This document shows, piece after piece, positions 12,691 through 24,865 of a DNA stretch of 64,000 nt. A program made the position numbers and the translations under genes. Under the pieces are notes generated by a model, which searched no databases, had not been told where the DNA came from, and saw only the letters and a list, made by a program, of their open reading frames with translations. The stretch comes from Patagioenas fasciata. Its lineage: Eukaryota; Chordata; Aves; Columbiformes; Columbidae. Within the stretch, counting starts at the first letter, position 1; every line of letters starts with the position of its first letter. The stretch spans positions 75,355,398 through 75,419,397 of the forward strand of contig NC_092521.1 of the NCBI RefSeq assembly GCF_037038585.1. Direction: 5' to 3'.

Positions 12691-15600
12691 ACCAGTATCG
12701 TTTCTGTTGCCTCAGGAATTCAATCATTTTGACCAGCTCTTGTATTCAAGGTAATATGTTTTCTATTGTGAAATTCTAGGCACCCTATAGGTATATCTAT
12801 TGTGGCAATATTTTAAATGAAAGCAGAACAGTATTGATTGTAAGAATAGTTTGGAGGGGGGAAAAAATGTGTGTTTGTAAACACTTTCCATCATATGGCT
12901 AACACAAGACCGAATTGAAAGTGTTGGCCAGTTTGTGTTACAGCAATGGGACACTGTACAAAGAGTTTTGGGGTTTGGAGTTTGATTGGAACTACTCACA
13001 CTGGAGAAGAACAAAAGACTAACAAAGGACAAAGGAGTTCACACACAAGAGAAGAAGCAGCAGAGTAGATATTAATGCAAAAACACTGCTCAGTTTATCT
13101 ATAGTTGCTTTGCCAGGGTAGCTGTTTGTCAGCTAGATAGGGAGAAAAATGGTCAAAACCTTCACCAAAAAGGTTATGCAGGTCAGAGCCACTCAGTGTC
13201 ATGGATGTAGCTGGTTTCTGACACTTCTCGTCTCCATCAGCTGCCTCTTCTCTTCCTCCTCTGACCATTTGTGGTACCCACCTGGTGTGTCTTATCTCAG
13301 TTACAAATGGAAATGCTTGATACCACAAATCTGTGCAGATCTTGCTGTGATTTTTCTCACCCTGCTTTATACTGGGAAATGATGCTGCAATTCAGTGTAT
13401 GTTTACTTTTACCCTCAAAAGTGAGGAATAACATTTCGAGTAATTTATTTACTCAGTTTCATAAACATTTTTTGCTATCCTTTATGAAAGAGGAAACTAG
13501 TATGTTTAGTTAGGCATCAAATACTTTGCAATCCCTAGTGGCACTCCCTGAGAACATATAGAGAGATCTAGCACTGGAAAGCATAAGTTTTGTTAATTCC
13601 CTTGGGAAAAGCTCTTCCCTCATCTGCACAGTAAAATCATGTTAAAAGCAGTGTGAAGCTATGGTAAATCTTTGGGGGGGATTATTTCTTCTGCTGCTGT
13701 TTTTTAACCTGTCTCTTTTTTTCTGTCAGTGGGTTATTTTAAATCTTCCTGAGAACCGTATCTTTAATATTTAATTAAAGGGTTAGCTAAAAGAAACATA
13801 GTGGGTGGATTGCTACCACTTCCCTCAAACCTACTTATTATGTGTCTTCTTAAGTGAGCTTTAAATAGTTATAGCAAACATCATCGCTAAAAATCACAGT
13901 TACTTTCAGGCTGTAGGAGGTTCTCTGTATCACTCAGAGTCTTGGAGCAGTAGGGGAGGCAAACAAAAAAATCTGGAGTGCTTTGAAGCTGTAGCAGAAG
14001 GGGAGCAGGGCGTGTGTGATAAGCTGCAGCGACAAATCGTGCAAGGAAGAAAGAAGGAAAAGTGCACTGCATGAACTAGGGCGGAATGAAGTTCCTGAAC
14101 ACCAAAAATAAGACTGTTCCTATTGAAGAGACGACGGCTGAAAGCAGGAGCAGCCTGCGCTGGGGGAGATGCAGGAAAAAGGGGACAGCGGGGAGCACAG
14201 AGGCTTTGTGCTTCTGAGCGGGGAGGGATGGAGATGGCTGGGAATGTAGTTAATTAAGAGGTTTAGAAATAGTGTTGATCTATTTTAGGGAAAATGAGTT
14301 CATGGTTTTTGTCTAGCTGTATGCTAGACAGGTTCTACTTTCTATGCAAGAGACAAGCCTAAAAGAAGTGAATAAGGGAAAGGGAAAGGTGTGTGAGAGA
14401 AAGGAAGAGAGCAAGACCTGAGAGAGAGAGAGAAGTATAGGCTGGGGAAGATACAACTGAGCAGCTAAAACACAGGATAAATAAAACCTGATCATGGAAG
14501 GGGTAAGACGGATCAAAGGAGAACAGCACAGTACCAACAAGAGGCACCAAGTAGGGCTGGAGGACAGCAGTTTAGGTAGGACCTACTGTAGGAGCTGGCT
14601 GCAGAGCTGCTCCAGGTGCCTTTTGGTTGAGGGAGCTTCAGTGAAAATATCCTATAATATCCTTTTTGTTTGTATCCTAGGCAAGTGCTATGTGCTTCCT
14701 CCTTGCTCTGTCCTCGTTCTGGCAGCTGAGAAGGATGTTAAGTTTTGGAGCTGTGTTGTGAAACTCAAATGAGGCCGTCACCTCACTTTTGTGACTGAGA
14801 AGTAGAGCCAAATGTCACTCCTAGTCCTGAACTCGAGGAGGCCAAAATCAAATTAGACTGGCCAGTTGTCTGGTTTGTCAGAGTTCCTCAATATCAAAGA
14901 CGTAGGAGGATTTTTTTTTCTTTGTTCTGACAGTAAGCATTAATATTCCCCCTTTATCCAGTCCAAAATCTCCTTAGTCCTTCTTGTAAAATTAACAGTT
15001 AGCACAGATCCTCCAGCTCTCATTAGACTCATTTTTTCAGGAATATTGTTTTCCATCTGCTGTCCCCAGAACAGATGATTGATTTGAAACTAGCATCTGA
15101 AGAGGTGTGAAGTTGTATTAAGAAGTTACTTCCTGGCTTTTTTAGAATATGTCCTTTTGGAGGAGCTTCTTTGAGTCTGAAAAAGCTACTTGACTGAGTA
15201 CAGGCATTGAATGAAGAAAGCGTATGACAAAGGAAGAAAACTGTCTTTGAATACATAAACACTGAAATATGTCTACAAAGAACATAGCTCATGATTTATA
15301 TGGGAATATATTTATGTATCATTAGAAATTGATCCTGAAAGTTCAACAATCAAAAACTTAGCAGCCAAAGACCTCTGGACCTTGCCTTGTTTTCTCTCCT
15401 GAAGGCAGCATGTCTCCTTCATTCCAGCCTAAACTTCAGTCCCAAGTACAAAAAAAGATAATTGGTATGGTCAGTTTATTTGGTGCTATGACACTGTATT
15501 ATATAAAAAAAAGACTCAGGTCATTCTCCTCCTGCAAAGCAGTACATAAGATCCTAAAATGGAGCTTGTTGCATAAATAGCAGGGCTGGGACAAAGCCTT

Positions 15601-16132
15601 CCTAGTATAACAAATACACGTGATATGGCTGTGTAATATATATACTTTTAGAAAACTCATTTAGAAAGACATTCAGAGTCACAGCTGCCAAGCAGCAATC
15701 GCTGTGATGGGCAGTGCTCTGACGTGTATGTACTTTCCATTCCACAGGAACTTGCAATCGAGAGAAATCTATTCTTGATAGGCTGACTGTACAGAGAAAA
15801 TACTGTAGAACTAACTGACATTTGGAATTTAAATCTCAGAGTTTTCTTCTCCACATTTTACTCTTCGTTTTTTTCCAAGATTTTCAGGCACAGACAGGGA
15901 GTCATAGCATCTTCATTTTACACTAGCATTATGGCCAGTGTGGTTATTTATTACTCCAACAAGGTGGTTGACTATGAACACACTTCTTGTTGATGAAGTT
16001 TTCAGAGGATAACTGTCTTCCAGCTGATTGCCTGGGTGTGGAGCTCGGCTGATGTACTTTTTCATGTTACATGGGCGGGCATGATGCATACTTAGGCATC
16101 TGAGACATTAGCTGAAATTACATGAGGAAGCA
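12691..16132. other. Intergenic, no gene recognised
   Basis: Only short open frames without domain resemblance are present. A purine-rich GA-repeat-like stretch lies at about 14370-14435. No CR1 was recognised. Confidence 0.6.
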
Positions 16133-16233
16133 CTGTGTAACCTCATCTAAGCGTTCCTGCTCCGGCAGAGGGATTGGACTAGGTGATCTTTTGAGGTCCC
16201 TTCCAATCCCTGACATTCTGTGATTCTGTGATT
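16133..16233 (+). mobile_element. CR1 LINE 3' fragment
   Basis: About 100 bases of CR1 3' end in sense orientation. It shows the TGTAACCTCATCTAAGCGTT segment, GGATTGGACTAGGTGATCTT, TTCCAATCCCTGACATTCTG and the terminal ATTCTGTGATTCTGTGATT. The 5' truncation is typical of CR1. It belongs to the same subtype as the copies at 20.0, 25.5 and 29.9 kb. Confidence 0.9.
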
Positions 16234-17851
16234 TGCACAGAGTCAGTGTGAAAGGTTTGTCTCTTCCATGCAGTAGGTAACTTCTGGTGAAGAAGTTCCT
16301 CTCAAACTGTATGCTGAACTGTACAAACTGTACAAACAGGCCAACAAGCAGGCCAACATGCTGGTACAAGATAATTTTCCAGTTACATATCCCCTCCCTG
16401 ACAAGCACCAGCCTATGTTAAATAGTCTGCTACAGGCGTCACATTTCAGAAGATGACAGTCAGTAGAGATGCTGAAGAAAAACTCTTGGGTACGTGTCTT
16501 CTCCAGCCTTCCCAGTGCATTCCTGGGAAGAAGATGCTGCCCTGATCCAAGTGAAGGAGAGAGGCCGAGAGCTGTGCACGTGCACTAAGAGCGAAGTGCT
16601 GGCTGTGGGAAGCTGGGGACAACAAGCCTCAGAGCTTACTTAAGCAAATACTTTACAAACGTGTATATTACTCGGATTGAGTCAAAGGGTCCAGTGCATC
16701 TTTGACCTGAATGCAGATTTGCGGAGCAGATGGGTTACTAAATATGCACTGGGGGCTTTAGTGTGAGTTAGTGACACATTTAAAGTTTTGCTTTGCTCGC
16801 ACTGAAGAATAAAGTGGTTGTCAAACTAGGTCTGAGGACAAACAGGTTGAAAGTGAGTCACCTGCTATTGCCAGCACAATTGCACTGGAGAGGTGGTTTC
16901 TTTTGTACATGGAAGGGTAGAGATGAGGTACTGCAGCAAGAGCAGCCAGTAGGACATTACAAAAAGTTATACAGACAGAGCTTGCGTCTTTGCTCCCCCC
17001 TGCCCCTCATATTATTGGCTGCTTAATTGCCTCCTCTTAAATGTACATTGCTCTGCTTTGTAAATTTTAGCCCCCTTCCCCCTGTTTTATATCACATGAG
17101 AAGTTTACTAGTATGCTAAGGAAACCTTAAAACAAGTCACGTAAATTTACATTTAAAGCCCGTATTTCAATCTAGAAGCCTGCAAATGCCATGCTGACAC
17201 CTGTCAAATTTCACCAACAGCTTCTTCACACTAGTAAGTCTTGGACAGATCAGTGATCACGGTAGTTAACACAAAAATAGAAACTGTGTGATTTGGATTT
17301 TGACTTAGTCTTTTGCCTGATTGCTTTGTCTTTCAGTGTGATTGACTTCAGAGGAGAACGTCAAACTAACAGCAGTGAAACTGTCATAGTGTTGTTTATT
17401 TATAACAGTTCCCTTTGTTCATGCTGCTAAATAAGGTGGCAATAAACATTCATTGCAGTTGTGTTTCACCAAATGGGAATTCAGAGAGAACTTCTCACCC
17501 TCTGAAAACTTTGCATTTTATACTTAGTGTTTGCCACCACACTTAGCATTCATTATCTTTTACTGTTGTGTTTTCTTATTGAGTGACCTCATGTTCTAAA
17601 TTATTTGTGGTTCACTAAAAGAAGTATTTCAAGTGTGCTGCAGGTCCTCTTGGCAAAATCAGTGAAATGTAACTGAACCAAACCTAATTGTCTATGTGAT
17701 TTACAGGAGGAGTTCACTTGCCATTTGTATTAACAAGATTTGTAGACTTTTACTAAAGATTCCCTTTCTGAAGCTCCTCAACAAAACCAAGACTTCAAAT
17801 TCAGCACAAAAATCCATGTTGACATGGATTAGAATGCATCTTGGGAATGAA
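16234..17851. other. Intergenic, nothing recognised
   Basis: No gene, structured repeat or regulatory element could be supported here. Confidence 0.5.
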
Positions 17852-18432
17852 AGCTGACCACCCTTATGAGAAATGTGCCCTTGTGGCCAAGAAGGCCAAG
17901 CGGTATCCTGGGGTGCATTAGGAAAAGTGTGACCAGCAGGTCAAGGGAGGTTATCCTGCCCCTCTGCTCTGCCCTGGTGGGGCCACATCTGGAGTATTGT
18001 GTCCAGTTCTGGGCTCCCCAGTTTAAGAAGGACAAGGAATTACTGGAGGGAGTCCAGTGGTGAGCTAGGAAAATGATTAGGGGCCTGGAGCATCTTTCTT
18101 ATGAGGACTGGGTCTGTTCAGCCTGGAGAAGAGAAGGCTGAGAGGGGATCTTATCAATACTTATCAGTATCTGAAGGCTGGATGTCAAGAAGATGGGACC
18201 AGACCCGTTTCAGTGGTGCCCAATGATAGAATGAGGGGCAACGAGCACAGACTGAAGCACAGGAGGTTCCATCTGATTATGAGGAAAAACTTCTTTACTT
18301 TGAGGGTTCCAGAGCACTGAACAGGCTGCCCAGAGAGGTGTGGAGTCTCCTTCTCTGGAGACATTCAGGACCCACCTGGACACATTCCTGTGCAGTCTAC
18401 TCTAGCTGAACCTGCTTTAGCAGGTGGGTTTC
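17852..18432 (+). mobile_element. CR1 LINE fragment, sense (RT C-terminal region and 3' UTR)
   Basis: The segment follows the CR1 sense strand from the part encoding the end of the reverse transcriptase. Landmarks are ATGTGCCCTTGTGGCCAAGA, then a GGTTATCCTGCCCCTCTGCT-type segment, then TGGAGTATTGTGTCCAGTTC, then AGCCTGGAGAAGAGAAGGCT. It stops before the ATTCTGTG terminus, so its 3' end is also missing. Frameshifts and stops break the reading frame, and an open stretch of 65 codons survives at 17866-18063. Confidence 0.9.
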
Positions 18433-18444
18433 CTCTATTTATCA

Positions 18445-18964
18445 CTTGTGAGTTGACATCTAGAGTACTACGTCCAGTTTTGGCCCCCTAGAAAATATCA
18501 CTTTTTGACAAACAAGGGAATCCAGTGGAGGGGCACCAAGATTGTCAGGAGACTATAGCCTGTGATGCGCACAAAGTGGCTGAGAGAGCAGGTTCTGCTC
18601 AGTCTGGAATAAGAAGGCTGAGAGGGAGCTAATTGCAGTCTTCCACTATCTAGAAAGGCATTACTGAGAAGATGGAGCCATACTCTTCTCCAAGATGAAG
18701 AGCCAAAAGGCAAGAGGCAGCAGCCACAGGTTGCAACAAGCAAGGGCCCAGCTTTATGGATGGAAGAACCTCTTCACTGTGTGACCAGGCAAGCACTAGA
18801 TTAAGTTGCCCAGAAATAATGCGATCTCCATCGCAGGAGATTTTTGAGACTCAGCTTGATAATGCCTTGAGTAACCTGATGCAGCTTTGAAGCTAGCCCT
18901 GCTTGAAGTAAGCATTTGTCTTGGAGATCTCCATAGGTCTCTTCTAAACTATGATTCTATTATA
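18445..18964 (+). mobile_element. Older CR1 LINE fragment, sense
   Basis: A second, more diverged sense CR1 directly after the previous one. It runs from a GTACTACGTCCAGTTTTGG-like segment, through AGAAGGCTGAGAGGGAGC and AGATGGAGCC, to GATCTCCATAGGTCTCTTCT and the terminus CTATGATTCTATTATATT. Its divergence exceeds that of the neighbouring copy. Confidence 0.85.
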
Positions 18965-20039
18965 TTATTTATACTATAAATTTTGCTATTCAGAGGTATT
19001 GGGAAAAAAAAATTCGTGTCCAAAAATATGCCTGTGAAGCTCTACCTGATTCATAAGGCTGCTAACCTCCAGAAGGGGCCAGCTGGTCATTACTCCTTAC
19101 TTAAAGGATCCTCTCCTAAGCACTCTATGCTCCAGTTAACTGTATGGATATAGTTGTATAAAGCACAAACACCTGTTGAACGTGTCACTGATTAGCATAT
19201 CCACACTAAAATTTTTGCATACATACACCAGTCCACCGTTACAAATATTTTCCATGTATAAAGGTGTTTTTAGAGAACTTTTAATTCTGTTTTCCCTGAA
19301 GAACTTTACCTGGTTTTTCCTGTTGTCTCTTTCCCTGCAATACACATTTGACAATACTTCCCTCAGTAGAGAGAATAGGAAGGAAAGCAAGTAGAGCAAG
19401 CCTGGAGCTTACAGATGGGATCTTCTGCAGGAAAAGTCTCTAAATTCTGGAAAGCAAGTTACTGTGATTAAAGTTGTCTTGCAAGGCTTTCATGTTTGCT
19501 AAGGAGAACTATTCTTGAATTTCTAGGGTCAAATCCCCTGCTCTCAATCTTGCCCTGGTTTTACCTGCACCCTCTAAACAATCTGCAAATAAAAGTCTGA
19601 GGAAAAAAGGATTTTGGTGGCGTTTCTGACAGGGACTTTCATCTGGAACGTGTCACAGCACAGTTCATTTGCTTGCTTTTGATGTCCCCGTTCTGCTGCA
19701 GAACAGATCCCAATTTGGTCAATACATGCATTTCCCGTCTTAGGACAGTGTAAGGACCTGGGTTTGTCTTTCCTTCCCTGCTCCCTGGTACGCTTTGCAT
19801 CACCGTTCTGGGATAGAAAAGCCTTGTCTGATTGCACTTATTTTGACCCTATTTCTGAGATAAAGTTGTGTTGTCAAGTATCCCTCCCTCACAAGCTCAG
19901 TCAGAGCACTTGGAAAAACAAAGGGATAGAACAAAGGACTAATGTATTCAAAGTGACTCGCCCTAGAGCACAGCTGTTAACATTGCCACAGTGAGTAGTG
20001 TTGTGATCCAGCTCCTTTATCCTCTGCACCGCGCAAAAT
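18965..20039. other. Intergenic, nothing recognised
   Basis: No gene or repeat was recognised between two CR1 copies. Confidence 0.5.
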
Positions 20040-20441
20040 GGAGTATCACAGTATGTTTGGGATTGGAAGGGACCTCAAAAGATCATCTAGTCCAATCCCC
20101 CTGCTGGAGCAGGAACGCCTAGGTGAGGTCGCACAGGAATGTGTCCAGGCGGGCTTTGAATGTCTCCAGAGTAGGAGACTCCACAACCTCCCTGGGCAGC
20201 CTGTTCCAGTGCTCTGTCACCCTCACTGAGAAGAAGTTCTTTCTCAAATTTAAGTGGAACCTCTTGTGTTCGAGCTTGATCCCATTACCCCTTGTCCTAT
20301 CATTGTTTGCCACTGAGAAGAGCCTGGCTCCATCCTCGTGGCACTCACCCTTTATATATTTATAAACATTAATAAGGTCAGCCCTCAGTCTCCTCTTCTC
20401 CAAACTAAAGAGACCCAGCTCCCGCAGCCTTTCTGGAAGTG
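20040..20441 (-). mobile_element. CR1 LINE fragment, antisense
   Basis: The minus-strand CR1 3' portion begins at its 3' end with ATCACAGTATGTTTGGGATT on the plus strand. It continues through AGACTCCACAACCTCCCTGG and CAGTGCTCTGTCACCCTCAC. On the minus strand it keeps an open frame ending in the characteristic [14 protein letters not shown] segment of CR1 reverse transcriptase. It is 5'-truncated at about 20441 and is a relatively young subtype. Confidence 0.92.
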
Positions 20442-20584
20442 CAGTTGGTTTGAATGTTAAGCATTGCAAGAGCAGTTTTACTGCTTTTCTTGGGCACAAG
20501 TGAAGCCCATCCTTTACAGAGTCTCTTGCAAACCAGGCGGGTCTATGTTGAATTGCCTGATTCTTGGCCCGACATGAACAGTTA

Positions 20585-20592
20585 CTCTACAG
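20585..20592. repeat. Left target-site duplication of the hAT-like MITE
   Basis: CTCTACAG directly abuts the left terminal inverted repeat and pairs with GTCTACAG on the right (7 of 8 identical). Eight bases with a TCTA core fits the hAT target preference. Confidence 0.75.
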
Positions 20593-20784
20593 CAGGGGTA
20601 TCAGACTCATTTTCACCAGGGACCACGTCAGCCTCACGGTCGCCTTCAAAGGGCTGAATAGAATTTTAGGACTGTGTAAATGTAGGAGTAGTGACATTCA
20701 TACAGTCCTAAAATTACATTCGGCCCTTTGAAGGCAACCACGAGTCTGATGGTGCCCCCGGTGAAAATGAGTTTGACACCCCTG
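20593..20784. mobile_element. Palindromic hAT-like MITE (192 bp fold-back element)
   Basis: The two halves are inverted copies of each other. The left end starts CAGGGGTATCAGACTCATTT and the reverse complement of the right end starts CAGGGGTGTCAAACTCATTT. The pairing then continues through TTTTCACC, GCCTTCAAAGGGC, ATTTTAGGACTGT and AATGT, leaving only a short loop around 20688. An 8-base target duplication flanks it. CAGGGGT termini, 8-bp duplications with a TCTA core and no coding capacity indicate a non-autonomous hAT-superfamily element. No transposase is present. Arm mismatches show it is not recent. Confidence 0.85.
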
Positions 20785-20792
20785 GTCTACAG
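20785..20792. repeat. Right target-site duplication of the hAT-like MITE
   Basis: GTCTACAG immediately follows the CACCCCTG terminus and matches the left copy at 7 of 8 positions. Confidence 0.75.
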
Positions 20793-22183
20793 GCACTCAG
20801 TTATCCCTGATGTATTTTAAGATTTTTATATGTATTTTTATTTTATATTTACATATAAATATATAATATAGGGTAAGTGTGCATATATATATATATATGT
20901 ATAATATGTCCAGGGGAACTTGGACTGAAATCAAAACCAAAGCTGAAACAGACTGTTCTGTTATTCTTTCCACCATAACACCCATAGGGCTTTCAAAGCT
21001 AGAGCATAACTACCTACACATCTTCTGCAGCACTTGGAGTATAAATGACAACTTTATTTCAAGGCCATTTCTGTTCTTCCTTCTGTACTGGCAGTAATAG
21101 ATTCAGAGGTTCCTGGCCATTGGAAATGACCTGAATAGAGAACATCTTTCTTGACATGAATTTCAGACAGATGACAGGATCCACTGGCTAGTTGGAGCTA
21201 TCTACTCTACAATTCATGCAGTAGCTCTCAGAAAGACACAGCTGGACACTGCCCATAATACCCATGGTAATTTTTCAATGGAAGAAGCATAAACATAGCT
21301 GGGGGAACCAGGCTGTGATTGTTGAGGATCCACTGTAGTGAAGTTGACAAAGGAGGAATCAGAAACAGCTTCCACCAGTATACCTGGTGACCACAAATTA
21401 TTTTAGGTAACCATGTTCCTGGAAGAACTTAAGCGTTCTTTCGAAGGAAAAGAAGCAGAAGTTATTGCAGCCTCCTGAAGGAGAGGCTTCTGTTTATGCT
21501 GTTGATTTCTCCTGAAGTCTTCTTTTGACAGAGAAGAACATAAATTCCTGTCCGTAAAGCAAGCCAAACTGGGAAGGATAAGAAGTCGTGGGGTGCCTAT
21601 AAGTTCAAAAGACTACCAGAAAGTTCTTATTTATGCCTTTTTCTCCTACATTACTTCACATTCTCAGAGCAACCGTTCAGTTAAATATACCTTTCCCCCT
21701 TCCCAGTATTTTCCCAAAAGATTTGGAGTACGTGTGGTTCGTACCCAAGGGGCCTTGTCACTGACACCATCGTAGCCCAGTGTGTTCTCCTTTTAAATGA
21801 AAAGGTGCAAGTGGTAGTAGGAGGGAAAGCTCTCACAAATGTTTGTGTATTTCCTCCATCCTCAACTAGCGGGCGTCTGTAACTTGCATTACTCATATCT
21901 ACTTTGCAGAGCTATACCTGATTTGATAAGGTTTAGGTAAGTTTTGTGCAACATAGCAGCTGGAAAGTGGGACATTTCCAGTGTAGCAAGTAAATTGAAG
22001 TGTGTGCAGCACAAATAAACATTCCTGCTGCCTTTGTGTGGTTTTAAGTTATGTTCTACAAGATCAGGGCAATAGTGACAGCTATCTCCTGTTAAAGCTA
22101 ATGTATGAGTAGACAGCCCTGGTTTATAACATGGTCATGCCATCTCTGTCATTGAGATTAATTTCAATAAATATGTTCTCTCT
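20793..22183. other. Intergenic, includes TA-rich low-complexity stretch
   Basis: An AT-rich stretch with a short TA dinucleotide run lies at about 20815-20910. No gene is supported in the remainder. Confidence 0.55.
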
Positions 22184-22811
22184 TCAGGAATGACCTGAAG
22201 GCCATTCAGTCCAATCCCCTGCAATGAGCAGGGACATCTTCAACCAGATCAGTTTGGTCAGAGCCCCATCCAGCCTGGCCTTGAATGTCTCCAGGGATGA
22301 GGCATCTGCCACCTCTCTGGGCAACCTGGGCCAGTGTTTCACCACCCTCATAATAAAATATTTCTTCCTTATACCTAGTCTAAATCTACCCTGTTTTGGT
22401 TTAACACCATTACCCCTTGTCCTATCACAACAGGCCGTTCTAAAAAGTCAGTCCCCATCTTTCTTATAAGCCCATTTTAAGTACTGAAAGGCCGCGGTAA
22501 GGTCTCTGCAGAGCCTTCTTCTGGATGAACACCCAACCTCTCAGCCTGTCCTCACAGCAGAGCTGTCCCAGCCCTCTGATCATTTTCATGACCCTCCTCT
22601 GGCCCCTCTCCAACAGGTTCATGTCTCTCCTGTACTGAGGGCTCCAGAGCTGGACTCGGGACTCCAGGTGGGGTCTCACCAGAACAGAGCAGAGGGGCAG
22701 AATCACCTCCCTCGACCTGCTGGCCACGCTCTTTTTGATGCAGCCCAAGATACGATTGGCTTTCTGGGCTGTGAGTGCACATTGCCAGCTCATGTTGTTT
22801 TTCATCCACTA
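22184..22811 (-). mobile_element. CR1 LINE fragment, antisense (second subtype)
   Basis: This copy contains GCAATGAGCAGGGACATCTT, ACCTCTCTGGGCAACCTGGG, CAGTGTTTCACCACCCTCAT and CCTCGACCTGCTGGCCACGC, the landmarks of a CR1 subtype distinct from the 20.0/25.5/29.9 kb copies. On the minus strand the frame 22464-22805 encodes part of the reverse transcriptase C-terminus ([20 protein letters not shown]). The extreme 3' tail is degraded. Confidence 0.92.
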
Positions 22812-24119
22812 AATCTTCACGGTTTTCAGTGAGCTCTAATTTTATCTGCTATTTCACCTGACCCCACTGGAAACTTCAACGTGCTCAAAGCTGGTGAAAA
22901 AGGAATCTTAGTTTTTGTATGGTTATGTGTGAGACAGCTTTAGCCAGTTGGTAAATTTATTGCCAGGGCATTTGAAGATTGTGAACATGCTCTACAAACA
23001 TACAAGCTTTTCTCAAAGAATGCCTTACAATATTTATATATTATATCTCATAATCTTTCAGTATTACTTGCAAATTCCTTTCTGTGTCCATGATGTGCAA
23101 TAAAAACAACTGGTTTATCTCGTGGGTAGGCAAGATTTGAAACAGGCATCTGGTTTGTATTTTTGATGTAATACAGAAATGCTGAAATAAGTACAAATGA
23201 ATTGTCCAGCTGGATGAGACAGTCATCTAATTCTGTATCCTGATGGCTCAGAGGGTAGCGTTAGACTCTTGTCCTGAGCATCAGAATGATTCAAGCTGGA
23301 ATGGAGATGACCTCATTCATCCCTTTGCTTCAAAAAAGGCCAGCCTCAATGTTAGATCAGGTTGCTTAGCACATTGTCCACTTGAATCCTGGATATCTCA
23401 CAAGGCGGGCATCCCACCACCTCTCTGGGCAGCCTGTTCCACTGCTTAGTCACCCTCTGGGAGATTCACCTCTTCCTCCTGTCACACTAGTATCGTGGCT
23501 ATGGGCTCGTCCTCTTATATGAGCACCTCTGAGAGAAGCCTGCATTTGGGAGAAACTAATAAAACCAGTTCAAAAAGAGAGAATTGTTACATTTTCCCAG
23601 TTTCAGTGTTTAATCTGCCTGGAGTCACCCATCAAGCAGGTCTCCCCTGAGCTGTGTACAGCCACCCAGGTCTCACCACCACGTTGGTGTTCTCCATCTG
23701 AACTTCAAAATAGTGATGGAAGAGTTTTGTCTCTTCCCTCCAGTCCTCTTTCCTTTGTATCTCTGGAGGGCTGTTCGTCATGGTATCCTCCATTTACTTG
23801 TCTTTCATTAGATTGTTCTTCATTTGACTTGCCTTGTAATATTCTCAGGTTTTAACTAAAACAAATAGCCCTGTGGCCTCGACAGGTTTTGCTAATTCAC
23901 TGTTCACATCCTCCTTCCAAATTTCCAAGTATTTAATATGTTATGCAGATCTACTGTTGAAGCTTAATATTTTTAAACATTTTGATATTTCTAATCTTTT
24001 GCCATCCTGAAAACTGATTTCTCAGTCCTACTCTGTTTTTTGTATCATGGACAGATTTGTAGCCATAAGAAGATTCTGCATTTTCAGAGCTGCTATAAAA
24101 GGACTTCCTCAAAGGCTTT
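22812..24119. other. Intergenic, with a degraded CR1 remnant
   Basis: Mostly unassigned. The only repeat traces are CR1-like words at about 23285-23475, listed separately. Confidence 0.5.
23285..23475 (-). mobile_element. Strongly degraded CR1 remnant, antisense
   Basis: Resemblance is confined to words such as ATCAGGTTGCTTAGCACATT and the better preserved CACCTCTCTGGGCAGCCTGT with TTCCACTGCTTAGTCACCCT. The order matches antisense CR1, but the spacing and surrounding bases are eroded. Confidence 0.65.
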
Positions 24120-24865
24120 TGAATTATTAATTACATTATGTCATATATATATATACATATATATATGTATTTTAATTTCAAATCATCAATGAAACCTATT
24201 TGCCAGCTATAGGCACAAGGTTTACTGGCATTTGGATCATCAAGAAAGTTTTTTTTTCTAAATATAACAGAAAAAAAAAAACACAAAAAAACCCAAAACA
24301 AAACAAACAAAAAGAACGAAACAGACAGTCAGTGTTTTGCACATCTTCAACCCTTTAGCACAAAGTCAGGCTTCAGTGAGAAATTATTTTTTATATGTAC
24401 TGTATTATTTTATACATTATGTAATACATACTTATATAGATAGAATGTGTAATGCAATATATGTAAATGTGTCTAGGAAAACTATTTACATTCTACTATA
24501 TAATATATAAAACATAAAAATAAATAATAGGTGATATGTTATAATGCAATTTTATAGTGATAATCTATGAATATATAATTATACGAACAAATGTGTATAT
24601 TATATGCTAAAAGATATCCAAATATATAACAATATGCATATAGAGTATATAGTGTATGTAATATAATTTATAATATATAATGCATATAGTTTATAAATAA
24701 TAAGTAAAGTATAAAAATAATAGATTTAAATTAGAAATTAAACATTAGCATTTAACATACATTTAAATCACTAACATTAATTTTAGTATATCTATTTAAT
24801 AAACATTGCATATAGAGTATGCATTAATATTTATGATGCACTAGATACTATAATATAAATTCACT
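24120..24865. repeat. AT-rich low-complexity block
   Basis: A TA/CATATA run sits near 24143-24172 and an A-rich CAAA-type tract at 24269-24322. They are followed by roughly 450 bases of almost pure A/T built from TATA, ATAAT and TTTAT words. There is no coding potential. Such DNA can act as a nuclear-matrix or replication-sensitive site, but that is inference. Confidence 0.85.
24269..24322 (+). repeat. A-rich (CAAA)n-type tract
   Basis: A run of A with spaced C and a few G, at the start of the AT-rich block. It has the same composition as the tracts at 37.4, 37.7 and 47.9 kb. Confidence 0.9.
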
